From Edaphochlamys debaryana (taxonomy: Eukaryota; Chlorophyta; Chlorophyceae; Chlamydomonadales), in the NCBI GenBank assembly GCA_016858145.1, contig JAEHOE010000012.1, positions 1,550,001 to 1,614,000 on the forward strand: a DNA stretch of 64,000 nucleotides, in the 5' to 3' direction. Shown piece after piece: positions 48,093 to 57,480 of this stretch; the first letter of the stretch is position 1, and every line of letters begins with the position of its first letter. The notes under the pieces were generated by a model. It searched no databases. It had not been told where the DNA came from and was given only the letters and a program-made list of their open reading frames with translations. Position numbers and translations under genes: made by a program.

Positions 48093-48938
48093 GTGAAGCA
48101 GCTCTCCGGAGGCAGGCGGGGCGGGGGCGTGCCACCCCCTCCCCACCTTGAGGGGTTTCCCAGGGTGTTCGTGGCGGGGAGTGACTCGAAGGTTGGATTC
48201 GCTTTTGGGGTGGAGGAAGGCGAAGAATGGGGCCAAGGAAGTAACCGCGGAGCGCTGGGCGTTAGGGGTGCGTAGGTGTGCTTGCTCGGGGTTGCGCTGG
48301 ACGGAGTTGCGGCGGGATGGATTGGAAGGCCCCGCGTTGGAAATTCCCCTTCGCACAAGGGCCTGCCCAGGCTGCAGACGTGATAAGGCAACCATGGAGT
48401 ATGTTGAGAGAGGCGCGCGTTGTTGGCAAACGCGTTCTGTCGCGGGGCGAGCATGTGCCGGTCGCAAGGGCATTGTTTCGCAGAGTTGAATTCGACGCCC
48501 GCCTGCAGGTGCTGTTATACCCTGTGAGGAGCTTAGTGAAGTATGGTGGTGAAGCGCAAGGCAGTCGCGGCTCTGAGCGGAGCTTGTTGAGGGCGATGGG
48601 GCCCCTCCTGGTTTTAACGCGAGTTTTGGCCGGTCCATCGCTGCACGTGAGGTCGCCCGCAACGCCCCACGCTGGGGTAATAGAGCTGTGAACGCTATGC
48701 CGGCGTGGTCAGGCGCAGCGGGCAGGCGCGACCGCCGGTGGCGTGCGCATGTCCGCCGTCGAGGCATCCCCGCGTCGCCCAAGCGGCCCCCCGACCGGCG
48801 CAGGGCCCCTCTGGCGCTACGCGGCACCCGACGCACTGAGTTTGAGCGTCTCTGCGGGACTCCTGAATAAACACCCAGTTACGGTGACCCGGGGTCGGCG
48901 GAACCGCCGTTTTGGCGCTTCTTGAGCTGCTTAACCAG
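48093..48938 (+). repeat. 848-bp tandem repeat, copy B
   Basis: Second good copy. The junction sequence (gtgacccggggtcggcggaa, then gcgcttcttgagctgcttaa) occurs at the end of both A and B. Small indels separate the copies. Confidence 0.85.
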
Positions 48939-51900
48939 CCCCAAAACGCGCGCAAACACCGCGGCGTCCTGAGGCCACCCCTTCGCAAGAGGTTTGGCCC
49001 TGATGCCCCCGTTTCCATCCTAGAATCCCCTTTGCCGGCCGGTTTGGTGAGCGAGCCCGCGGCGCCCGCAGTCGGCGTGCAGTGTCGGCGGCTGTCCCCG
49101 TCGCAAAAGGCTCTTGACCTCTGTGCTATCGCGGCTTTCCAGTAACCCTCCACTGCATGCAGTAGCAATTCACACATCGCGACGGTTCATTGGCGGTCGA
49201 TGATGATGATGATTGTTACACAGCTTCATGGCTGTGAGGTCCAAACGAGCCAAAAGGCTTCATAGACCTCAGCAACAGCAGCTATCATTTGCAGCTATCA
49301 TCAATAATGTTCTTGGTCCAACCATTTACGCTAAGTCTGCTAGCCTCAAAAAGCGCGCGTGTCTCATCTCGGCAATTACCCGCGCCAAACCCCTCTGGTC
49401 CGGTCCTGCCATAACCTCCATCATAGTGCTTCCTGGCGTGACTCCTAAGGCCCACAAGCCTTGTCTAGCTTCAGCTAAAGCAGGGCACTCCAGCAAGAAA
49501 TGCCGCTCATCTTCTACTGCCCCGTGGTCTCCGCAGGCTCTGCACCACCGCTCATGCCTCGGCCGTCCCCCTGGCCGATTCACCTCCAACGCAAACGTGC
49601 ATAGGCGAAACCTTATAAGCAGCCGATGCTGCCAACGCGGGATATAACACTTCCTGTGCTTAGCTGGCCCCATCCAATGCATCCAACGGCACATCTTCAC
49701 CCCTGGGGGAGTGCCATCCGTCTGAAACAACTCAGGGCGTGTCTGTAACCTGTCGCTGCACCAATCGTCATCAAATCTCAGCCTCAGTTGCTCAAGAATC
49801 CTGTCTGCGGGAACCATGGATCGGGTGATCCGTTCAACCCGTTCTTCAATGCCTAGCGCGCTGGGCTTTCCTTAAAGTGGGTCAAAGCGCATCAGGCGCA
49901 AGAAACGAAGCATTTGGGCCCCCCATCCCCCCGCCCTACCCCTGAGTGCCAGTCGAATCTCCTCCCTGAACACACAGACGTAAACCTCCGGCGCCTTAAC
50001 CAAGCGGTTCCAAAATCCCAAGACCAGATGTGCCCAGAATACATGCAAGGGCCACTGTCCCATCTCCCTATACAAAACCCGGTCAGGCGACAGAGTAATA
50101 CCTGCTACCCGACGTAGGAAAGTGCGTTGTACCTGCACCGCTGGATCCTTCAGGGCCAGCTCAAAGTAGCCTGACCTGCCTGCCTGCGCCTCCGGTTGTT
50201 GCCCGTATCCCCCCTCTAAAACCTTCATCAAGACCCCCGGCGCCCACACTTCCGCCCCGTAAGACAAGATGGCTCGCACCTGGGTGTCAAAGCAACCCGT
50301 AGCAATATGGGGCGTTAGCAAACCTTGCCGTTCCAGCTTACTCAGAAGCGCATGCATAGCCCGTCTCCCACAATCGTTCAACTCCTCCCTACAGGACTCA
50401 AAAGGCGAGTCGGGTCCAAAGTGGATCCCCAGATACCGCGCCCTTCGCGTCCATGGCACAGCCTTCTCAGTCGCAACCCCTTGTTCCAGCCGCGTCATCT
50501 TCACGCACCCCGCCTCCCCCCGTTCGTACTGGGCTGCGCGAGCCGTTCCGTCGGGGTGAAAGAAAAGGCATTCACACTTGTCCACATTAGCGCTCATCCC
50601 AAACGCCGCACACCATTCATCCAAGCATCGCAGCACGTGATCCACTCGCCTCTGGCCATGGGCAAACAGCGCTAAATCATCCGCGTACAGCTTCAACGGC
50701 ACCCGTCTTCCATCTGCCTTAGGGCACTCATCCCCAAACGCCTGCACCATGCTACTTCTGTCCTTCGCCTCCACATAATCGGCATACGATTCACCGTAAA
50801 AACCATACAATGCGGGGCTGCTCGGGTCACCTTGCTTGACTCCCTGTGTTGACAGAAACGGCGGCCCCATCTCCCCATTCCCCTTAACCCGCAGCTCCAC
50901 CCTATTGTAGCAAGCCTTAAGTGCGGCAAGCATCTCCCCGTGCACCCCCCTCTCTTCCAACCTTTGCCAAAGCAACTCCCTAGGTACCCTGTCGAAGGCT
51001 TTCTCGAAATCAATGAGTAACACAAATAGCGGCTTGCGGTCCGTGGTGCCAGCTGGACCAGGCCGTTGCCGATCCGTCAGATGCCTCAAAACAAACAGAC
51101 AGTGGATTGTGCTTCGCCCTTCAATGAACCCTCCCTGCAGGGGGTTACGCGCCGGCTTGCCATGTTCCTGACAGACTTTGGCCCACCTTGCTAGCCTCCT
51201 CATGACAAACGCATACAACTTGGCCAGGGCACCCCCTACTGCCAAACCCCGATAGTTGCCTTCCGTGTGCGCATCTCCTTTCTTGTGGATGGCCGTGAGA
51301 GAGGAGCCTTCCCATTGCGGTGGATAGTCCCCTGTCCTCCTTATATGCTCAAACAACGTTGTAAGATGTGGTGCAAGCACCCACTCCGTCACAGTCCGCC
51401 CTTGCTCTGTCTCCCTGCTCCGTGTGGCGTTCTTATAGCACTCCGCAGGCACCGGGTCCAGCCCCCCTGACTTGTTGTTCGCAAGCCTCTTTAGCGCCTC
51501 CAGCACCTCACCCCTCTCTAGCGGCCCGTTCATTGCCGCCGCCAGCTCCACCCGCTTATCTCGGTCTCCACCCGCTTGTGCCCATTCTGCACCCGTTACG
51601 CAAGCTTTGCCATTGATTGCGCAGAAAATCCGGTTCACCATGTCCACAGAGAAACCATTAGCGTGGCCATTCAACAGCCCGTCAAACCATGTAGTGAGCC
51701 GCGCCACCGGAATAGGGCATGTGGTCTGTTGCTTGCCATTCAATAACTGCCAGAGCGCCCTTGGGTCTGCCACACAATCTTTCAGCAACGCCTCAAAGGT
51801 CCGTATCCTATACGCCTCAGTTGCTTCCCGCCTAGTCCGCTGGTACCTGTTGCGCAGTCGCCTGAACTCCGCGCAGGCTTCTGCATCCTCCAGTAGCCCT

Positions 51901-52694
51901 CCTCTCCTCATGGCCGCTTTATGAGCCAGCATGGCGTCCCTAGTTGAGGCGCACTCAGTCGTCCACCACGGAGCATCCCCGTCACCGTTACAGCGACGGT
52001 TCCGACCCCGCGGCCTCCCCATCACCTGCTCCATAGCGCCCAGCAGCGCCTTGGTAATACCCTCCACCGCTTGCGAACTGCTGGTGCCGTTACCCAGCCC
52101 GATCACCGCGTCCTTAACCGCCCGTTCCACTCCAGAGTCCTCCGTCTCAAACAGCCTCGTCCAGTCCCGTGCCTTACGAGGTATCCACTTCACCTTACGA
52201 CCATTGCGTGCCCTGGGTACAGACGCTAGGACCAGCTCCACCGGGCTGTGGTCACTGATCCAGCTTCCCATCTTCTCTCCATCCGTTGCCGCTTGCAGCC
52301 CTAGCACCCGCAGGGCCCTGGCCCACGGATACAGGCCCGGTGAAGCAACAAACAGATCAATGGCGCTAGACGCCTCCCCAAACGCTTGATGAAACGTGCA
52401 CGCTCCCTCCCTATCCCCCGCAACCCTGCCGTTCAGTACTACCAGTCCTTTCGCCTTGCAAAGCTCCACGAGTGCTCGACCAAACACATTGGATTCGGGG
52501 TCCTCATTGCGCCTGCATGGAATGGCAGCCGTGCCCACCACACCGTCTCCCACCCCAGCCGCGGCTTCAAGTGCGGCAACTCCATCCCCAGCCGCGATCT
52601 CCTGCAACTCTGCGACTCGAGCATTCATATCCCCCATGAGTAAAACCTCATCCCCAGCCCGCCTATGACGCAGCATAGCCTTGATGCGGCCCGT

Positions 52695-52705
52695 TAGACG
52701 TTTAG
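52695..52705. repeat. Target-site duplication, left copy
   Basis: TAGACGTTTAG on the plus strand, identical to 52958-52968. It flanks the insertion within LINE ORF2. Confidence 0.85.
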
Positions 52706-52957
52706 GAATGACGCGTTACAGGGTTGCGGCCAGCGGGCAGACGAGCTGCCGGCCCCGCATAAGGGGGAGAGAGTCAACTTCCCCCGACCCCAGGCGTTCC
52801 CTAAGGGATCGTCCACTACCGAGTCTCCACCTACTCCAACCAAGCCAAAGAATTGAGACACCCGGCCCACGCGGGGCACGGGGAAAGAATCAGCAGGCCG
52901 AAGCCGAGTCCAGGGCCAGAGCCCCGCCATGTCCACAGCACGTCCGCACCACCTAAT
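52706..52957 (-). mobile_element. 252-bp non-autonomous insertion inside the LINE
   Basis: Bounded by perfect 11-bp direct repeats. If the insert and one repeat are left out, LINE codons run on in frame (VAKRL then TGRIKAML), so this is a clean insertion. It lacks terminal inverted repeats, a TG...CA LTR end, a poly(A) or microsatellite tail, and a coding frame. The 11-bp duplication would suit a LINE-mobilised SINE-like element or an unusual DNA element. Class unknown. Confidence 0.8.
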
Positions 52958-52968
52958 AGACGTTTAGC
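52958..52968. repeat. Target-site duplication, right copy
   Basis: TAGACGTTTAG, the partner of 52695-52705. Confidence 0.85.
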
Positions 52969-53412
52969 CACCTCGGCCTGACCCGGCCTATGGGTCACAG
53001 ATGTGTAAACCGTTGCCCCCAGCGGTGACGCGTAGCACCCCATAAGAAGCAAGTGACCGTCCCGCTTGCCAACAACTCTGCCAGAAAGACGCAAACAAAC
53101 ATTCTCCACCCCTCGGGGTACGTTCCCCGATGCCAGCAGCGTGGTGCTTCCCGCCAGCTTGGCGCAAACCCACACCAACACCCCTCCCCTACGCACACCC
53201 CGCCCCTCCCCGCTCACAAAGAACAAACGAGAGCCTTGCGGAGCCATAGCTTCCAAGTCTGCAATTGTATCGCGGTGCAGCTCTGTAAGCACAACGATAT
53301 CATAGCGCGACAGACAAGATGTCAGTACACGCTGTTGCAGCTTCCAGTCCGTCAATCCTCTGATGTTCCATTGCAAGATCCGTAGCTCATGTGCCTTTTG
53401 GCTCGTGCCTCC

Positions 53413-54336
53413 CTAGGCCCCCTGCACCCATGGGCCCGTGTACGGGACCCTGCGCCCGCCCTCCATGAGCGACAGCTCCGCCCCGTGCTCCCAGCGGGGC
53501 TTCTTCTCCTCCGCCTTCAGCTTCTTGTACACGCCCACCCGCTGGTTCCGCAGCTCCATGCCCTCCTTCGTGAGGTACTCACGGAGATCGATGCCCTTCT
53601 CGTGCAGCGCCTGCAACTGCCGCATGACGTCCTTCCACATGGCCGGGTTGACGAGCGCCAGCATGATGGGGCGGCCGTCCCGCGTGCGCGCGGGAGCGGC
53701 GGCGGCTGCGGTGTGGGCTCCGGCCGGCCCGGCCTGCGCTCTGTCACCATTCGCCTGCCGCCGCGTCATCACGCGCTTCACCACCACGGACGCGGCTACC
53801 CCCGCTGTCTCCAGCTGCTGCTCCAGCGCCTGTTTCACCGCCCCCTCCGACATGCCCTCCTTCCCGACGATCTTCACGCGGTCCAGGTACTGCGTGCCGT
53901 CCAGCACCCCAACCGGGCCCTGACCGGCGGCCGCGCGGGCGTACCCGCCCGGCGCGGCCGCCGGCGCGGCCTTCACCTCCGCACGCAGCTGCTGCATCTC
54001 CAGCCTCAGTACCTCCAGCTGCGCCTTGTATGGGGCGACTGCCTCATCGACCGCCGCGATCACCATCTGCTTGATGTCGCGGACCGTGCCCTTCAGCTCC
54101 CCCACGGTCGCGTTGAAAGCGGCCATCGCCTGCGCGAGCCCTTGCTCGACCCATTGCTTCACATTGGCCTCGGTGGCCGCCATCGCAGCCTCCTGCGCTT
54201 GCCTTTCCTTGACCTTCTGCTCCCTCCTAGCTAGCTCCTGACTGTCACGTTCCTGTGCAGCAGAATAGCTCGTTCCCGACCTAGTTGTTCCACCGTTCGT
54301 CTGCTCCACAGGTCGTCGGCTAGGCGTTCCTGACAT
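53413..54336 (-). CDS. LINE ORF1 protein, coiled-coil nucleic-acid-binding type
   Basis: 308 codons starting MSGTPSRRPVEQTNGG at 54336. Residues about 25-140 are rich in heptad-like Ala/Gln/Glu/Lys/Leu patterns (ARREQKVKERQAQEAAMAAT, QLEVLRLEMQQLRAEVK), consistent with a trimeric or dimeric coiled coil. The second half has a compact domain (YLDRVKIVGKEGMSEGAVKQ, VVVKRVMTRRQANGDRAQA) and a basic C-terminus (VYKKLKAEEKKPRWEHG). LINE ORF1 proteins bind element RNA as chaperones, so that role is inferred from position and layout. It ends in TAG at 53415-53413, and the same frame runs directly into ORF2. Confidence 0.8.
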   Translation of the reverse strand: MSGTPSRRPVEQTNGGTTRSGTSYSAAQERDSQELARREQKVKERQAQEAAMAATEANVKQWVEQGLAQAMAAFNATVGELKGTVRDIKQMVIAAVDEAVAPYKAQLEVLRLEMQQLRAEVKAAPAAAPGGYARAAAGQGPVGVLDGTQYLDRVKIVGKEGMSEGAVKQALEQQLETAGVAASVVVKRVMTRRQANGDRAQAGPAGAHTAAAAAPARTRDGRPIMLALVNPAMWKDVMRQLQALHEKGIDLREYLTKEGMELRNQRVGVYKKLKAEEKKPRWEHGAELSLMEGGRRVPYTGPWVQGA

Positions 54337-54480
54337 CCATCACCGAGCAGAAGCAGGCACGGTTTGTGTAGGGGCACGGTTTGGCGGTCGACAGCTCCCT
54401 ACAGCTCGCGCCTCAATCGCGGCGGACTGCCCCCCCGAATCCGTAGAGCTCCAAGCTCTTAGCTCTATGCTTGTTTCATT

Positions 54481-55440
54481 GGGTCATAGGGCCTTAGAGG
54501 CATTGAGCCATCGCGTTCCACCTGAGCGCAGCTGGCCTGCCTCGACGTTGCCGACGCGCGCGACATCCCTGCTGGCCGGCGACAAGTGTGGAAACGGCCT
54601 GCTGTCAGCCGCGCGTGCAGCCCCGCGAACGCTTAACTGTTCCGATTCCGGCTTCTATCTGCTCGCACGCGACGGCCAAGAGCCCACAATCCGCCCCAGC
54701 AGCTCGCGATTCCCACCTCGCGCTCAGCTTGCTCTGGGCTGTGCACCTTGCGCGCAAGCTCTGTGCTACAACTTGACAGCGGAAGTCCCATGCGCGGGCT
54801 GGAGGCAAGCTCGAGGAAGCAGCAGGCGGCGGATGACCAACGGGGGAGCGAGGGGGTGTTGAGCGGGTGGGGTGTGTGGGCGGGGCGGGGGGGGGATCAC
54901 GCAGGCAGGAGCGGCCGCCAGAACGGGGGACGCCGAGCCGGAGGGCGTGGAGAGGCATGTACTCCCGCTCATGCGCTATTCTCCAGTCCGCTTGCATAAG
55001 AGGCGATGCGTACAGGTGCTCCGCAAGCGTGGGGCGGGCCTGCTGTTGGGCCTACACGTCTCGCTCTGTGGTCTCCCGGCCCCTTCCGCCCCTAATATCG
55101 TAGCCCCAGCGCACAATATCGGGAACAGTGAAGTGTAGTAAGATACGAGTGAGCATGGGCAGCCCCCGTGCCCGTACTGAATTGATCCGGTGCCCAGGCG
55201 GGTTGAGAGACTGCCGAACCGTGCGTACACGTACGGGACCCTTCCATCCGCACGAGCACCCGACCGCAGATGCCCCTGAGACTTGGTGGGCATACCCGGA
55301 TATGTGTCCCAAGTCTAAGCTATGCCTAGGAGGAATCAGTCGGGTGCTGTGTGGCTGGGACGTGCGGGGTGGTGGGAGCATGTGGGAGCCATGCACGTGC
55401 ACTCCTCCCCCCGGGGGGCCCTCTGGATACGCACACCCGG
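54481..55440. other. Inter-element region, nothing recognised
   Basis: Between the LINE 5' end and the decayed RT. Short open frames only, with no motif or repeat supported. Confidence 0.35.
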
Positions 55441-55699
55441 CCCTTTCACGCCAGCATCTGAGCAGCATGAGGTGCTCGGGGCCGGACCTGCGCTCTCTCA
55501 TCCTTAGCGCTCAGGACCACGTTCTCGCTCCGCTGACCAGCGTGGCCCTGTCCCAGCAGCTGGGTCGCCTCCCGGGCTCCGGGCTTCACGCAAGGACGCG
55601 CTTTTTGGCGGCGCTGCGCGCAATCAAGCTGTCCGGCCTGCCCGTCTCCCTTCGGCGATGTGGGCACGCTTGCGAGGACCCTCGCTGAATCCCCGCTTG

Positions 55700-57480
55700 G
55701 GCCTGGCCTCCCCCGCGCCCGCCTCCACTTCCTGGACTTCCCGTGTTTGCGGACGGAGCTGCACGATTGGCTCGCCCTCCGCACACCTACCGCCCCGGCA
55801 GATCCCAACGAGCTGCTGCGGTGGTGGCCCCGCTTCAAAGCTGACATGCCCCGCCTGGCTCAGTGCTGCTGCGCGGCGGCGGCATGTCTTCGCCGCCGCA
55901 ACCGAGGCTGCTGCTGCTGTGTCTGAGGTGGCGGCCCTGACGGCCTGCCGGTTGAGCTGTACCAAGAGTTTCCCGCATTCTTTGCGCCCCTGCTTGCCAG
56001 CGTGTTCTCCGCGGTTGAGCTGTACCAAGAGTTTCCCGCATTCTTTGCGCCCCTGCTTGCCAGCGTGTTCTCCTCCATCCTTCCCTCCGGCTCCGTCCCT
56101 CAAGGCTGGCGACCCCACCGTGCCCTCCAACTACCGCCCCATCACGCTGCTCGACACGGACTACCGCAGCCTTGCCCGCGTCCTGGTGCAGCGGCTCCTC
56201 CCTGTGTTTGGATGGTGAAGTCATTGCCCCCGAGCAGACCGCCTTCCGCCTCCAACCGCATCGCCGACAACGTCCTCCTCCTCCAGCTGCTGCCCGCCTT
56301 GCTCCAAGCGTTTGGGGCTAATGGTTGGGCGCTGTTCCTGGACTTCTACAAGGCCTACGACACCGTGGACCGCGAAATCTTGTTAGCCTGCCTCGAGGAG
56401 CTTGGGGTGGGCGCCGGCTTCCTGACGTGGGTGCGTCGGCTGCACACCCGCACACCCGGCGGGCAGCCGCCGCCATCGTCAACGGCCATCTTTCGTCCTG
56501 GGTGCCCATCGCCGCTGGGGTCGCCGCACGGTGGTCAGGGCTGCCCGCTGGCGCTGCTGCTCTACCTGGCGGTGGCATTATTGCTGTCCTGGCTGCGGAG
56601 CCAGGGCTTCAACTTTGATGGGGCCCCCAGCGCTTCACCAGACCGCATCTCAGTATGCTGATGACGACTGCACTGCCTTCGTTGCCACCACCTCCCGCCG
56701 CGCCTCAACGTCCAGAAATGCGATGTGCTGGCTATGGGGCCGCACGCGCCTGGCACGTGTGTTGACTGGGCGGAAACGGTGTGGGCTGCGATGGCGTATG
56801 TGGCGGCGCTGCGGGCTGCTGGGCCTTCGGCCACTGCGCCGCCGCAGCCGGGGCCCGTCCAGGTCCTCGACATGCGTGTCATACGCCACCCCAAGACCCT
56901 CAGCGTCCGCTTCTCGAACGCCAACGATCTGCCTCCTGCCTCCCTGGCGGCCGCCCTCCTTGAGGTGCTGAGGGCTTGAGGTGCTGCCCCGGCGGATCGC
57001 GCCCCTGCCTCTCTCCGCTTCTCTGGCTTGCCGCCTGTCGACCAGCAAGAGTCTTCTCAAAGCAGTCTCAGCCGTTGCTGACCGGGCCGTTCCGCCTGGT
57101 GCCCCCGCCGCCGAGGCCCCGCGCAGGGGGGCTGGTGTCAGCCGTACCTGAGTGCCTGGCCCTCCACCCAAGCTTGGGCGGCTTCGGGCTTCCGCCCCTG
57201 GTGGAGCACGTTCGTGGGCGGCACGCGGTGCTGGCAGCTCGGCTGCTGCTGCTGGGCAGTTGCGGCCTCCTGCCCATCGCTCCTCCCTGGAGTACGGTGG
57301 CGCTCGCTCGGCTACAGTGGGCCTGCCCCGGCGCCCACCCCTTGGGCCTCCTCACCCGCCCGCTCGTGCTGGCCTTCACCTGCGTGCCGCCCGTGGAGGT
57401 TGTGCGCCCTGAGGCTCTGGCCCCCGGCCCCTGGTGCGTGGCGGCGCCCCTGTGGTGGAACCCTGCCTTGCCGCCCTGGC
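55700..57480 (+). pseudogene. Decayed non-LTR reverse transcriptase
   Basis: Plus-strand RT remnants in several frames: LHFLDFPCLRTELHDW (about 55725), then SNYRPITLLDTDYRSLARVL (about 56130), WALFLDFYKAYDTVDREILL (about 56325), GQGCPLALLLYLAVALLLSW (about 56535) and a YADDDCTAF box (about 56655). C-terminal coding continues (LVSAVPECLALHPSLGGFGL, about 57130) to PPWLDGRRGG, where the satellite begins. At least three frameshifts and a 63-bp tandem duplication are seen. It differs from the LINE at 49-54 kb in every motif, so it is a separate family. Confidence 0.8.
55951..56076 (+). repeat. 63-bp tandem duplication within RT remnant
   Basis: gttgagctgtaccaagagtt and the rest of the unit occur at 55951 and again at 56014, nearly identical. 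63 is a multiple of three, so the duplication itself keeps frame. Confidence 0.9.

Larger units (their letters stand above)
49326..53412 (-). pseudogene. LINE ORF2: endonuclease and reverse transcriptase, interrupted
   Basis: Frame opens right after the ORF1 stop. The N-terminal APE-like endonuclease starts LQWNIRGLTDWK with TELH following. It is split at 52695-52968 by a 252-bp insertion and resumes with LLMGDMNARV and the catalytic SDHSPVEL (near 52250). The RT domain follows: FVLLIDFEKAFDRVPREL, GVKQGDPSSPALYGF and the YADD box (LKLYADDLALF, near 50680). After an in-frame TAA at 49874-49872 the same frame continues to 49326 with the C-terminal finger CRACGDHG...HFLLECP. The uninterrupted core (52676-49872) is 934 codons. 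The product would nick the target DNA and copy the element RNA by target-primed reverse transcription. The domain order fits L1/Tad-like clades of green algae. Confidence 0.9.
49196..54480 (-). mobile_element. Non-LTR retrotransposon (LINE), nearly complete
   Basis: A minus-strand element with ORF1, APE-type endonuclease, reverse transcriptase and a terminal C-C-H-C finger. The 3' end is marked by a short UTR and a (CAT)n/(ATC)n microsatellite at about 49196-49213, the usual LINE tail. The 5' end is not defined and was set near 54480 after the 5' UTR. No flanking target-site duplication could be identified. The coding region has two in-frame stops and one nested insertion, so this copy is probably inactive but young enough to be readable throughout. 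Confidence 0.88.

Noticed and set aside
49872..53415. Reassigned stop codons (TAA/TAG read as sense, as in some ulvophytes)
   Set aside because: TAA and TAG end host genes here (ProRS TAA; the MYND and membrane-protein genes TAG). Only the LINE has in-frame stops.
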